Counted from the first letter of the stretch, positions 36,011-48,008 are shown. The stretch: DNA of 64,000 nucleotides from Macrobrachium rosenbergii (GCF_040412425.1 NC_089749.1:37086070-37150069), one strand, 5' to 3'. Numbers and translations are program-made. Notes: generated by a model not told the origin, from the sequence alone.

Positions 36011-37735
36011 ACCTAGAACTGAACTTGGAGTGTCAACTTTTTGGGAGGGCTGCATTGGGACATAGCACCCCAATAATGAACCCTTCTGTCCAACTTGTGG
36101 CTTCTAGTGTAACCCCAGGAGGATGAGGGGACAGGTGAGAGGGACTGAGCACCTTTCTCTGACTTGCCAGAGCCGAAGCCCTGACAGGAGAGGAAAGTTG
36201 TAAAAGATCATCAACCTGCAGTGATGATGACTGCAAGGCTCTAAGAGAGCGAACCCGCTAATATTAACGTGGGCGGAGGCTGTCCAGAGGAGAGCGAACA
36301 GGTTTGCGCAAATCTGCACGGAAGCTATCCTCAGGTAAGCAAGCATATTTCATGTGAATGTGGGCAAGGGCAGGCCCAGGGAGAGAAATTCTACACTCCT
36401 GGGCATGGACTTGGGCTTTCCTCTTGACGTGCCCCAGTCATCTTTGAGGCCGTGGCCTCTGCATATGAAGAGGACTGTACGGGGAACTTGTTCATAGCTT
36501 CTTTGGGTGAGCAGACTGTTCACAAGTCACAAAAGTATCTTGCATCAGTTGCTTGTACTACTTGAGAAGTGAAGGAATCTCCAGCTGAGGTAGGCTCTAT
36601 ACCAGCCCATGGAGTGATTCCATGGTTCTGGTAAAGGTTAACTCGAGATTTCGAAGAAACCCAAGCACCTGGAGCTCCTGAGTAACAAATGTATTGATAA
36701 TCAGTTGCTTTCTCTACCTGAATGTCCAGGGAAACTCAAGCAGAGGTATGCTATTTCCAACTGGTGGAGGTGACTCCACGATACTGGTAAAGGTAACTCG
36801 AGGTTTCTATGAAACCCAAGTACCCGGAGTAACATGGTTCTCCTTGGAGGCCTGAGCACTCGGAGCTTTTGAGTTGCATACAGGACGATCTTTGGTTGCT
36901 CCCTCTACCTGAGTGTCCAAAGAAACACAGGCGGAGGTATGCTATTACCAATTCGTGGAGGTGACTCCATGATCCTGGTAAAGGTAACTCAGGGTTTCTA
37001 TGAAACCCAAGTACCAGGAGTGACACAGTTCTCCTTAGAGGTCTGAGCACCCAGAGCTTTTGAGTTGCATACAGGACGATCTTTGGTTGCTCCCTCTACC
37101 CAAGTGTCCATAAAAACACTGGCAGAGGTAAGTGCTAGTCTGGGAAACTGACTTCCTGGAACTAGTATCGGTGACACGGGTTACCTCTTAGACTGTCATA
37201 TCCTGTGTTGCAGGGTCCTGGAGAGACCCGCAGCACGATTCCCGAGTCTGAAGACGTGAGAAAGCACCCAGAAGGGATAGCACACAAGTAGATGAAGGCG
37301 AACGCAATAATAATTTTAATCTCTTTTCCGACTTCTACCACAACTCTACTGTTGTCCTGGGACCCTTGCACCATTGCCATGTGGGAATGGGATGGTGGGA
37401 AAAAGCGCCCATACTCTCTCTCTCTCTCTCTCTCTCCCACAGACAAATCAAAATGACTAATTGGCAACATGCAATAAAATACCACAGGTATTGCTAGCAA
37501 GACAACCCGTTATTCCCAAGTCCCTCGATTCTACAACACCTGAAAAACCTAGAATATTACAAATGTCAGGTAATAATTTTCAGAAAACAAACCTTCTTTT
37601 GCCCTGTCAAGGAATAAAACTCTCTGAGAAAGATGAAGAGTCATACAGTTGTAAGCAAGGTGAGAAAACTAGTTTAAGCTCATTGCCTTGGAAACAAAAA
37701 CCTGTTTACCTTAATGCTAAAAAAGTTGTAGGGCT
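36010..37735 (-). repeat. Second copy of the DIRS-D 5' region
   Basis: It parallels 33700-35280 closely: cccaataatgaacccttctgtccaa, gtaaccccaggaggatgagg, gccctgacaggagaggaaag, the same CT tract (37417-37436 versus 34962-34981) and the same following ggcaa-atgcaataaa segment. It also contains internal ~170-bp tandems (ggtaactcgaggtttctatgaaaccc at 36790 and 36985). It is a duplicated 5' part of element D or a second, truncated element. Confidence 0.7.
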
Positions 37736-37789
37736 GTATTATGTCAGAATTAACAAATATATAAGATTACTGAATATGAAACACACAAG

Positions 37790-37970
37790 GGTTTCGTATT
37801 CAGAACCCCTCATGTAAGGTGAGGTAAATCACTAAAAAATGCTAATACATATAGTAAATGCTTATTTCTAGAGTTTAAACCTCACATATGACAAACTCAT
37901 GATCCCAAAGCATTTTAATTTCATTTAAAAGTTAGCTTAATATCATACTGTAATTCATATTTCGTTACAG

Positions 37971-38045
<75 letters not shown>

Positions 38046-38091
38046 ACTCTTACATTAGATATCAAAAATGGAAGTTCATGATCTATGAAGG

Positions 38092-38132
<41 letters not shown>

Positions 38133-38463
38133 TTCAGTATCCTTATGACCATCTATGGGCAACACTTTCTCCCCTTTGTCTTCAATATGTCAAGATAATT
38201 AACATTTAGTTACAACCCCCTCGCTCCGAAGAATCAGAGAAAGACTGGGAATGATATGTATTTGTTTAAAATTTTTAATAACTTACTATACAAATGCAAA
38301 AAGTTTTAATCATACCATGGGAAATATGAAAAAAACTAATAACAATGTAATGTCACGTTTATCTATAAAACTACAGTATACAAAACATATAAACATACAT
38401 GTTACATAAACATAAAAAATCTCTCTTGTCTCACTCATACATCAAAGCAAATATTAAAGTACT

Positions 38464-38536
<73 letters not shown>

Positions 38537-38868
38537 TAATGTTTACAGTTACAGCTGTTTTGTGATTTTGATTGATTTCACTGTATTTTAACTAAAGTAT
38601 GCTAGTATCATTTATGTACAAAAATAAAAAATACAAATTTTACACATAAAAGCATGAAAACTTTTAAATAACTTCAAACATTAAAATTTATAAACACTTC
38701 TGAGGGTTTCTCGAGGACTTTGTTATAAACACTTCTGAGGGTTTCTCGAGGACTTTGTAAATGTGAAAAAATTCCATGTGCCAATTAGTTAGGTTCCAGT
38801 GAAATGTTCGCATCTGTGAATTCGCGCAACTCAAAGCATGTAAGATCGAGGTATTACTGTATATCATA
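37790..38868. mobile_element. Tigger-like element, second copy (inverted, left end damaged)
   Basis: The reverse complement of the 39437-40493 family: its right terminus gatcgaggtattactg/ta and the segment catttaaaagttagctta match. The left terminus is lost (it starts near cagaacccctc). Inside it three (GA)n tracts have expanded (37975-38043, 38095-38129, 38468-38533), and a 34-bp sequence (acttctgagggtttctcgagg...) is duplicated at about 38696-38757. It interrupts a unit of the 160-bp repeat. Confidence 0.7.
37975..38043. repeat. (GA)n microsatellite
   Basis: Pure GA tract of ~70 bp; further GA tracts lie at 38095-38129 and 38468-38533. Confidence 0.95.
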
Positions 38869-39436
38869 TTAGCACGTTATGTCCAGATATAAACATACAC
38901 AACAAACCAGTTATACCACTCTCAAGGTTAATAAGTTGTAAGGTTGCGTATGTCAGATGAACAATTATATCAGAATACCTGTACTGAATACACAACACAC
39001 AAGGGTAAAATATGTGGATGGATTTGCATTATACCATATTAGCACAATATGTCCAGATACAGTGCTACCCTGCTTTTTCACACTTCACTTTTTTGCGCTT
39101 CATTTTGTTGCGGATTTTTTGGAACACATTATTCACTTTTCCGCAGGGGAACTTTCACTAATTTGCAGACTTTGTAGATAACATTATTACAGTGTAAATA
39201 CACTATCCATTATTTTTATCATAAAAATCTATATTTAATCATGAACGGAATATGAAAAATACAGTAATTAGTGAAAAAAGTGTTGTTCTACAAAAAAAAA
39301 ACACATTAGTGATAATTTTAATTTTTACCAATATATAAAGAAAACAGGACAATTTCAATACTATGAGAGAAAGCGGCTATGCTTATGTATACAGGGATAA
39401 CTTGATTAGTTGTCAAACGTCTCTAAGAAAGATTTA

Positions 39437-40016
39437 CAGTAATACCTCGATCTTATGCGACTCGAGGTGTGTGAATTCGCAGATGTGAACTTTTCATTGG
39501 GACCTCACTTACTGTCATACACGATTTTTTCACAGACATGCGGCACTTGCGAATCCTCTAGAAACCCTGCAAACGTGTTTATGTTTAATTTTTTATGTAA
39601 TTTATAAGTTTTCAAGCTTTTGTGTGTAAATTAAATATCATTAAATAACATAATAATAATAATTCCCTCTCTCTCTTACTGAGATGAGAGAATTTTTATG
39701 GTACTGTATATGTTTATTTGTTTTGTAAGATAAATAAATGATTTACCTAATAATAAGTATTAATTTTCAAATATTGATATGATTAATAAGATTAAATAAT
39801 ATGATAATAATAATCTGTAATTAAAAAATTTATGCATTTCTATAGTAAATTATGAGAAATTTTAAACAAACAAATATCATCCCCTGAAATGTACCACAAC
39901 GGTAAAAGATGTTGCCATATGAAGGATATTGAAAAATCTCTCTCTCTCACACACCAAAGGATAGAATTGTAAGAATTGGATTGACAGATAAATAAATAGA
40001 TACTTAGTTCAGCCCT

Positions 40017-40060
<44 letters not shown>

Positions 40061-40493
40061 ACCAAAGGGTAGAATTGTAAGAAATGGATTGATAGATAGA
40101 TAGATAGAATACTTAGTTCAGCCCTTCTCTCTCTCTCTCTTGTTCGAAGTTATACGTATTTCTCTGTACGTCTTTTACTCTGTGAGTGAAAAAGAAAATG
40201 GCATCCCATGAACTAGGGGTAACATTAGTATACTAAACTGTATACTCAATTTTTATGTCAACCATTTATTTCTTTTTTAAGGGTAATGTATTAAGCTAAC
40301 TTTTAAATGAAATTACAGTACCTTTAATTTCATTTAAAAGTTAGCTTAATACTTTGGGAACATGATTATGGTTATATTTAGTATTTAAACTCTAGAAATA
40401 AGCATTTAATAGCACCGTACCAAACTTGCCCAAATCTTCGCCTTGCGAGAGGGGTTCTGGAACCTAACCTCGCATAAGTTCAAAGTATTACTG
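39437..40493. mobile_element. 1057-bp Tigger-like non-autonomous element
   Basis: The ends are cagtaatacctcgatctta and cataagttcaaagtattactg, flanked by TA on both sides. The paralogous sequence at 48009-48420 (reverse strand) runs uninterrupted through the site, with one TA at about 48146-48147. Internal (CT)n tracts lie at 40017-40061 and 40126-40140, and a hairpin at about 40291-40345. No protein-coding content. Confidence 0.85.
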
Positions 40494-40790
40494 TATTTAA
40501 TTTCTATTAAAGATTTATTTAATTTGTATTAAACATTTTATAGATATTTTGCTGTGCTTACATTAATAATAATATTTTAAAATTAGTAAATCATTGTTAT
40601 AAGCATTTTAGGGCCATATATACATGAGTACCTGTAACAGTTTAAAAGGGTACTAATCTAAGATGACTTAGGGTGTTTTGGGATGATGATTTGGAGAGTA
40701 TTTTTGTTTGAATTGATATTAAATTGTTTTAGTATAATAATTTAAGGTATATTTTTATTTGAATTGCTAAATTAGGCATTGGACTATTAA

Positions 40791-43309
40791 CCTAAACGCC
40801 GAGCCTCTATTTACAAGAGTGTCTGCCATATGCAGGTGGGGTTTGGGAGTTCGAGCCAAAGCGGAAAGAAAGTTTTTTTCAAAAAATCACAGCATGCTTA
40901 GTTTTTAGGATTAAGAGTTCATTTTTGGCTCCTTTTTTTCTCATTGCCTGAAGTTTAGTGTGCAACCATCAGAAACGAAAAAAATATCATTATCATACAT
41001 AAATACTGGAATATATGACAGTGCAAAAAAAAAATTCATATATAATTGTATACAAATCGCGCTGTGAGCAAAACGGTTAAAGCTAATGAGCTATTTTTTT
41101 TTCGTTGTATTGTACACTAAATTGTGATGATTTTGGTATATAACAAATTGTAAAACGATCAAAGCAACACAGAGAAAATATTATCACAAAATGGTGCATG
41201 AATTCGTAGCGAGCGAACATAAAAAAAAAAGTTTTTTTTTAAATTTACCATAAATCAAAATATTGTGCTAGAGACTTCCTGTTTGTTGCAAAATGAAAGT
41301 AAATGATTGAATATTACTAGAATGTAAGAGTTTTGCCTTACAATTGCATTTTTCGACCATTTCGGTCGAATCAAAGTTGACCGAAGGTTGAAATTTCAGC
41401 ACTTATCATGATTTATATGAAAATATTTCAAAACTGATAAAAGCTATAACCATCAGTTATTTTTCGTTGTATTCTACATGAAATTGCGCACATTTTCACA
41501 TATAAAACTTTATGTAACGGCTAATATAAAATGGTGCAAAAATTACGACAACGTGACTAAAGAAATTCTGAGATTTTCAGCAGAGTTAGCGTGAGCGGAG
41601 GTAAGGAAAAAGTTCTTTTCAAAAATTCACCATAAATCGAAATATTGTGCTAGAGACTTCTCGTTTGTTGCAAAATGAAGGTAAATGACTGAATATTACT
41701 AGAATGTAAGAGTTTTAGCTTACAATTGCATTTTTCGACCATTTTGGTCGAGTCAAAGTTGACCGAAGGTTGAAATTTTGGCACTTATCGTGATTTATAT
41801 GAAAATATGTCAAAATTGATAAAAGCTACAGCCATGAGTTATTTTTAGTTGTATTCTACATGAAGTTGCGCACATTTTCATATATAAAATTTTATGCAAC
41901 GGCTAATATAAAACTGTGCAAAAAGTACGACAAAGTGACTCTTCCAACCACGTGTGTGTTCGTGTGTTCGTTGTCCATCGGAGTGGCGAGACGTTTGGCG
42001 TCTTCACAAACAGAAACATACACACAGTTTGATACAGAAGATTCGTTGGAACATTATGAGTACATGATTAGAATGCTTGCATGGCAATGCAAGTAGTGGT
42101 GATTGTACATACATCAAGACAACAATGGTTAGGGAGAAACAGACGGAAATATTGTACGGTTGAAATCGCGTTCCTTAAGAGAAACAAAACGAGGTGCTCT
42201 TGTTGTCTTGTACACTCCGATGGACAACGAACACACGAACACACATGCGTTTGGAAGAGACGGCATCAGGCTCCTACAAGATTTTCAGCAGAGTTAGAGC
42301 AGACGTACGGAAAATGTTTTTTTTTTCAAAAATCCACCATAAATCAAAATATTGTGCTAAGAGACTTCTCGTTTGTTGCAAAATGAAGGTAAATGATTGA
42401 ATATTACTAGAATGTAAGAATTTTAACTTTCAATTGCATTTTTCGACCATTTTGGTTGAGTGAAAGTTGAATGAAGGTTGAAATTTTGGCACTTATCGTG
42501 ATTTATATGAAAATGTCAAAATTGATAAAAACTACAACCATGAGTTATTTTTTGTTGTATTCTACATGAAATTGTGCACATTTTCGTATACAAAACTTTA
42601 AGTAAAGGCTAATAGAAAACTGTGCAAAAATTACGACAAAGTGACTACAGAATTTCTGAGATTTTCAGCAGACTTAGCGCGGATGTAAGGAAAAAGTTTT
42701 TTTTTAAATTCACCATAAATCGAAATATTGTGCTAGAGACTACTCGTTTGTTGCAAAATGAAGGTAAATGATTGAATATTACTAGAATGTAAGAGTTAGC
42801 ATACAATTGCATTTTTCGACCATTTCGGTCAAGTCAAAGTTGACTGAAGGTTGAAATTTTGGCACTTATCGTGATTTATATGAAAATATGTCAAAACTGA
42901 TAAAAGCTACAACCATGAGTTATTTTTTGTTGTATTCTACATGAAATTGCACACATTTTCATATATAAAACTTTATGTAAAGGCTAATAGAAAACTGTTC
43001 AAAAATTACAACAAAGTGACTAAAGAATTTCTGAGATTTTCAGCAGAGTTAGCTGATGCTTTCTTTTGGGATAAGAAAGAAATTCGCGCATGCGCAGCTG
43101 GGTCACGCCTGTAAACAAAACAACAGCGTAATCCATGAACTCCCAGCATCCCTCAAGGCGCGTGATTTAAAATTTTTCGCAAACAAGGCCTATAAGTATT
43201 TTTCCGCGAATATTTAAAATACTTTTTGTAGTCAACGTATTTTACGTCCACTTGGCACCCGACAGACAACTTTTGTCAAAGTAAAATACGTCCAGTCGGC
43301 GTTAAAGGG
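40791..43309. mobile_element. piggyBac-like non-autonomous element with satellite array 2
   Basis: Flanked by TTAA at 40787-40790 and 43310-43313. The left end cctaaacgccgag and right end ctcg/gtcggcgttaaaggg form imperfect TIRs whose next bases are CC(C). TTAA plus a terminal CCC is the piggyBac signature. The inside is the same ~380-bp satellite as array 1 (units near 40990, 41345, 41740, 42450 and 42820), with the MITE at 41940-42278. No transposase is present. Confidence 0.75.
41940..42278. mobile_element. Second copy of the 351-bp MITE (left end lost)
   Basis: Nearly identical to 25032-25382, but the first ~20 bases and the satellite bases before them are deleted (caaagtgact joins directly to cttccaaccacgtg). 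The right end ggcatcaggctcctaca/agatttt is kept and lies at the same satellite position as in array 1. Confidence 0.8.
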
Positions 43310-43370
43310 TTAAAATAAACAATTATAAGCATTTTAGTTTAAGGGGTACTTGGATGGTATTTGGCAGCTA

Positions 43371-43611
43371 CAGGCAGTCCCCGCTTACTGGCTGCATCAT
43401 TTAACGGCGATCCTGTTTTACGGCGCTTGTCTAGTGATGCCGTTAACTGGATTTTTGCCGCCGATCTCAGCTTAACAGCACCAATCTTCGGGTAACAGCG
43501 CCAATACCCAGTTAATGGTGCTGTTAAGCAGGTTAGTGCTATTATCTCCAATTTTCGTTTAGTGGCGCTCAGCAGAGAACGGAACCACCGCTGTTAATCA
43601 GGGACTGCCTG
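43371..43611. mobile_element. 241-bp Tigger-like MITE
   Basis: Termini caggcagtccccgctta and taatcagggactgcctg, flanked by TA on both sides (43369-43370 and 43612-43613). The interior is made of related palindromic words (ttaacggcg, gttaactgg). Confidence 0.85.
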
Positions 43612-43752
43612 TATTAACAGTTATAAGCATTTTTTAGAGGGGATTTTTCATTTCTGCAGTGGGTTCTGGAACCTATCCCTGGAAAAAGTGGGGGAGCACT
43701 TTATAAGCAAAATCAACAAACCAGTTTTACCACTCTCAAGTTTAATAAGTTT

Positions 43753-44402
43753 CAGTCGTCCCCCAGTATTTGAGGGGATGCGTACCACACCCACCAGCAA
43801 AGACTGAAACCCCATCTAAAAACGCTTATAAATTCCTATTTTAATAGTTCAAACGCAAATGCATACCTTAAACTATCATCCTACACCATTTATACCTTAA
43901 ACTATCATCTAAAACACTTTAATATCATTTCAAAGTCATCTTACAACATTACCCTTAAAAATGTATGGCTTACAGCGGTGTGAAAACTACTCAAGTTACC
44001 CCCATATCCAGGAACATCCATTTTCTCTCATACAGTATTAAAGCAGTCCTGTTTTCTTTTTACAATACAATGGGGGAAACAATGGGAATTCACAAGTAGA
44101 GTTAAATACTGTACCTAAATATTTAACATTCATTGAAAAAAAAAAAATACTGTACATTTTATCAATATTTTGCTGTGTTTACATTAATATTAATAATTGA
44201 AAATTAATAAATAATTTTATTATAAAAATGTATTTAGTCACAAAAATAACATGAAAATACAGTAATTAGTGAATATTTCTCGACAAAAAAATCTGTGAAT
44301 TACCAAGTTTTTTTGTGAATAATTAGGGGTTAAGTTCCACAGAAAAATCTGTAAATAGGTGAAGCCACAAATCCCGAACCACGAATAGGTGGGGGTCGAC
44401 TG
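43753..44402. mobile_element. 650-bp Tigger-like MITE
   Basis: Termini cagtcgtcccccagta and taggtgggggtcgactg; TA to the right and a mutated TT to the left. It interrupts the 160-bp repeat (aataagtt / tagggttgc-ttatgtcag). Internal segments share the 'ctgtgtttacattaatatt' block with the 39060-43701 element. Confidence 0.8.
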
Positions 44403-44639
44403 TATAGGGTTGCATTATGTCAGAATGAACAATTATATCATAATACTGACTACATAACACACAAAAGTAAAATAAGGGGTGGGATTTGCATTATATCATA
44501 ATAAAACATTATGTCCAGATATAAGCAAAAACAGCAACACACTAATATATATGAAAACATTACATAAACAAACAATTCAATCAAATGGCAGACACAGAAG
44601 GAGGAGCGGCACATCTCTCTCTCTTTGCAGCCAAACACA

Positions 44640-44790
44640 AAGTGAATGCATACCGACTGGGTGGGCGGGACTCTCATACTTAATCACCTTGTTTAAAGTT
44701 AAACAGCTGGTCTCCAGCTACACTGAAGTATATTCCTATTGTAAAGACCGATGGCCTTTATATTGTGTAGGAGCAACTGAGTCCATGTTT
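44640..44790. repeat. DIRS family terminal repeat fragment
   Basis: gcataccgactgggtgggcgg ... ctacactgaagtatattcctattgtaaag, followed by attgtgtaggagcaac. The same terminal repeat as 35850-36010. Confidence 0.7.
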
Positions 44791-46969
44791 CAGCATGGCC
44801 AAAGCACCTGTCAGTCTCAATTTGGACTCTTCACAGGAAAAAGAAAAGACACCAAATCTTCTACCGTAGACGGTTTAAGCACCCATTAAACACCTGCATC
44901 ACAAGAGGAGGTGCTCTGCAACTTTATAAAAAGCCAGAAGACAAGCCCCGGCAGAGTTAAAGGTAGCTTTGTGCTCCTGAGCAAGAGAAAACTTACAAAA
45001 TGCACTCTAATTGAAGGAGAAAGCTTGGGTTATCTTCTCCAAATACTTAAAGGGTGCTGATATACTCAAAGACATGCGAGATTTATTCTCTATGTGGCCT
45101 CTTTCCTCAACTAAATGAGGATACAGCGAACTGCAATGCTCCAGTAAACGCCACTCAAACCGATCCTCCAATTCAAACTCTTCTTCCATGAGAGGGCAAC
45201 AGGGGGAGACACTGGTGACAGGAGGTGACACCTAGCAACAGGCAGCGACACCTGACAACAGGAGACTACAGCAGCCGAGTACCTGCACTGCATCCACAAC
45301 TCAATGAAAGGGAGACAGTCTGAAGCAACTCAGATGAATCCACATGAGTCACCTGAGTGAAAGAAAACAATTTGCCAAAAGAAAATGGGAGATGTTGGGA
45401 GGAGGGAAAGAGGAGTTACGACGACTCTCCCGCCTCGTCCAAAAGCGATTCAACATACAGTACTTAAGAGCATTCCTAAGTGACACATCCTTAGAAAGCT
45501 ATGTGGCTAAAATAATATCTAGCTTGGAAACAACAGAAGATGCTGTAACCATGGTAAATTTGGGAAGAGAAACATTAATCAAGGCAGAAGTCAGAGATTT
45601 GCCGATAGCCAAAGAAAAAGCATGTAAGGAACAAACAAGTGCATTTTGATGGAGAAAGAGGAATAGGCTAGCAGACAAGGATTTAGAATGAGCAAAAGAT
45701 GAAGAGATTGGTTATACAATCGACTGAGTCAACATAACATCAGAATAAGTAAAACTTGCTACAGACACATTATTTTTAATAAAACTGTCTATACTATATT
45801 GTATAATTAGTCCTACTGGTGCTAACAACCTCATACTAGGTGCCAATGATGGCAGAAGTCACATACATAATGAAGATTAATGTTTGCCAAATTAAACTTT
45901 TGGCTAACGCATTATATGAAACTATGAGTGTGAAAAACGGAGGCAGGTGACGGAGGGTACAGAACCACGTTCCCCTGAGAATCAACCCGGTTCCCTGGTA
46001 GCGGACTCTTCCAACTGTCACAGGGCAGTCCTAGGCTCAGGTACAGACAAGCAAGGGCACCGACACCTTACCTCTTATAAGGGAATATGAAAATGATCTC
46101 ACACACTATGGGGGTACACGGACCGGTTCCCTAACAAATTCAGACAAACCTTGTGCTGACCAAAATAAGGTTTACTTCCTGTTCTAAATTCTCAATACAC
46201 TTTTCCTGAACCAAAAGGGGAGTAGGTGGAGCTAAAGAGGTAGCCTCAATACTAACTAAAGCAAAAGCAAAGGAAAAGCCTAGACTGAGCAAGGATAACT
46301 ACAGATGAAGGACTTGGAGAAGGGGAGAAATGACAGGTTGATAACCTGACCTAACTAATTGCTTTCACAATCTATGTGCTTCCCTTCTTTTTCTATGCTA
46401 ACGAAACTTAAGCAGAACGTCCTTCAAAAATTCCTGCTTCCTCACATCTATCCTCAAGATCACACTTTATACCATTGCAACCAGCATAAACAGTGTGTAT
46501 AGTACTGTATCTTAAAAAATCAACATCCTGCTAACACAGTAATCATCCCTACAGAACCTGACATTCTTAGCCTTAATTCCTGTGGAGACATCTTAGGAAA
46601 AATAAATGTACAGTACCATGATGGCTGCAAACAGCCATGAAATACCAACAAGCTCCTATACACAATGGCAGCATGGAAAATTTTGACAAGAACTAAAACA
46701 TTCGAAACACACCTGGTGGAGAACAGGTGTACTAAACGGTCAACCCGGCAGCCATTTGATCTTTTGTTTGAATGCCAACTTGCTTAACAGCGAAGAGATA
46801 TAAGCTACTTTTAACAGTAGGTAAGATTCATCTCAAATAATGAAAACTCATGGTCAGATGGAGAGCAATACCATATGACCCTACTGATACCAAATTAAAA
46901 GAAAATGTGATTGCACTACTAGGAAATGTCTCACCCCTTTTGCTTAGTTATAATTCAACACATGCAATG
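44791..46969. other. Intronic sequence without recognised gene
   Basis: A plus-strand frame of 101 codons at 45344-45649 is rich in charged residues but unrecognised and flanked by no splice signals that I trust. Otherwise AT-rich and unassigned. Confidence 0.35.
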
Positions 46970-47262
46970 CAGTCGATGCCCCATATTTATGGGGGATAGG
47001 GGACACAACCACCCACGAATAGCGAAAATCCGCAAATACTTGACACCCCCTCTAAAAATGCTTATAACTGCCTATTTTAATAGTTCAAACACCAAATACA
47101 TAAAAAATGTAAATTTAGTCATGAAATAATATAAAAATACTGCTCTACGTAAGATCCACGAATAGGAAAAATTTCCATGAATAATTTGGTGGTATGTTCC
47201 ACAAAAAATCTGTGAATAGGTGAAGCTGTGAGTGCTGAACTGTGAATAAGCGGGGTCGACTG
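46970..47262. mobile_element. ~293-bp Tigger-like MITE next to EXOSC4 exon
   Basis: Termini cagtcgatgcccc and cggggtcgactg; the symmetry extends outwards by gcaatg/cattgc. It lies about 85 bp from the end of the EXOSC4 exon, inside the large intron. Its interior (aaaaatgcttataactgcctattttaatagttcaaac) matches part of 43753-44402. Confidence 0.75.
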
Positions 47263-47348
47263 CATTGCTTTTAGACAGGCAGAACAGCTTTAATAAAAAG
47301 TAACTACCTTGTAATTTGCCTGAGTATACTACAGTACTCTACACTTAC

Positions 47349-47549
47349 CTGAACATATATATCAATTTGGGACCCTGGATATTTGCTTTTACGTATGGCT
47401 CCCTGGAATATCCCAGAAATCTGCAGACTCATAGCTCGAGTTCTCTGATCTCTTGGGCGTCTGACACGTTCCCCTTGGCAAGCAGCAATTCGGCTCATTT
47501 GACATTGGATAACACATTCATCAAGTTGCTGCTTACTAATACTGCGAAC
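47349..47549 (-). CDS. EXOSC4: EXOSC4 (RRP41) internal coding exon
   Basis: This 201-bp, phase-0 exon encodes 67 residues, including VIQCQMSRIAACQGERVRRP and SQIDIYVQ. The core GER-RRP, LQ----F--AI and SQIDIYVQ pattern aligns with RNase PH-type exosome subunit RRP41, and the next residues at 27573 (VLEADGG) continue it exactly. The acceptor tttcag is at 47552-47550 side and the donor CAG/GTAAGT at 47349/47348. Human RRP41 has about 60 more residues upstream of this point; they are not seen before 64000. The reading frame is clean, in contrast to every transposon frame around it, which argues that the host gene is intact. Confidence 0.92.
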
Positions 47550-47944
47550 CTGAAATACAATAAAGGATATAATACTTAACTTGTCCTTATACTGATATGC
47601 AGAGCAACAAATGTCATCACCACCTAATAAATACTAATTCAAAATCAAACCTCAGAACCAACATTTTCTTGAGTATCAAAAATCAGTTGTATTGCTGTCA
47701 TACATTTCAATTAAATAAATAGTAATAGTGTATAAAAGTGTTGTAAAGTAAAGAACAAAAGATTTAGTTTGGTTAAATTAATTCTAAAATCTCTATTAAA
47801 ACACCCATGACCTTAAAAAATAAAAACACAAATGGAATAAAAGATATCAGTAATTCCTTGCAAAGAACTCTGCAGAAGGGACAGTGACATACTCAAGACA
47901 CTCTAGCTATATCTCATGCATATTTCTACTCTTAAAGATGACCA

Positions 47945-48008
47945 ATTTTAAAAGTAGTTTGTAGTTTTCCTAACTATACAAACCTGAGGCCTTTGCAATA
48001 GGAATATA
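47945..48008. repeat. DIRS family terminal repeat fragment
   Basis: aattttaaaagtagtttgtag ... tatacaaacctgaggcc ... aatatacttcag, an orphan arm of the B/C/D family hairpin. Confidence 0.6.

Larger units (their letters stand above)
39060..43701. mobile_element. 4.6-kb pogo/Tigger-like element carrying nested insertions
   Basis: The left end cagtgctaccctgcttttt and right end aaaaagtgggggagcactt are imperfect inverted repeats. They are flanked by TA (39058-39059 and 43702-43703). Other units of the 160-bp host repeat read gtccagatataagcaaaa uninterrupted, which gives an empty site. Three other elements are nested inside (39437-40493, 40791-43309, 43371-43611). No transposase remains. Superfamily call is by TIR style and TA duplication. 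Confidence 0.75.
27574..47348 (-). other. EXOSC4: EXOSC4 intron, 19.8 kb, packed with transposable elements
   Basis: Bounded by a GTAAGT donor (47348-47343) and a CTTTTAG acceptor (ending 27574), joining phase-0 exons whose proteins align end to end with known RRP41. Contents from right to left in gene order: MITE 46970-47262, DIRS-D fragments with nested Tigger-like and piggyBac-like elements (29776-44790), and unassigned sequence near the acceptor. Confidence 0.9.

Noticed and set aside
45344..45649. 101-codon charged plus-strand frame
   Set aside because: No recognised family, no supporting signals, and antisense in an EXOSC4 intron; not called as a gene.
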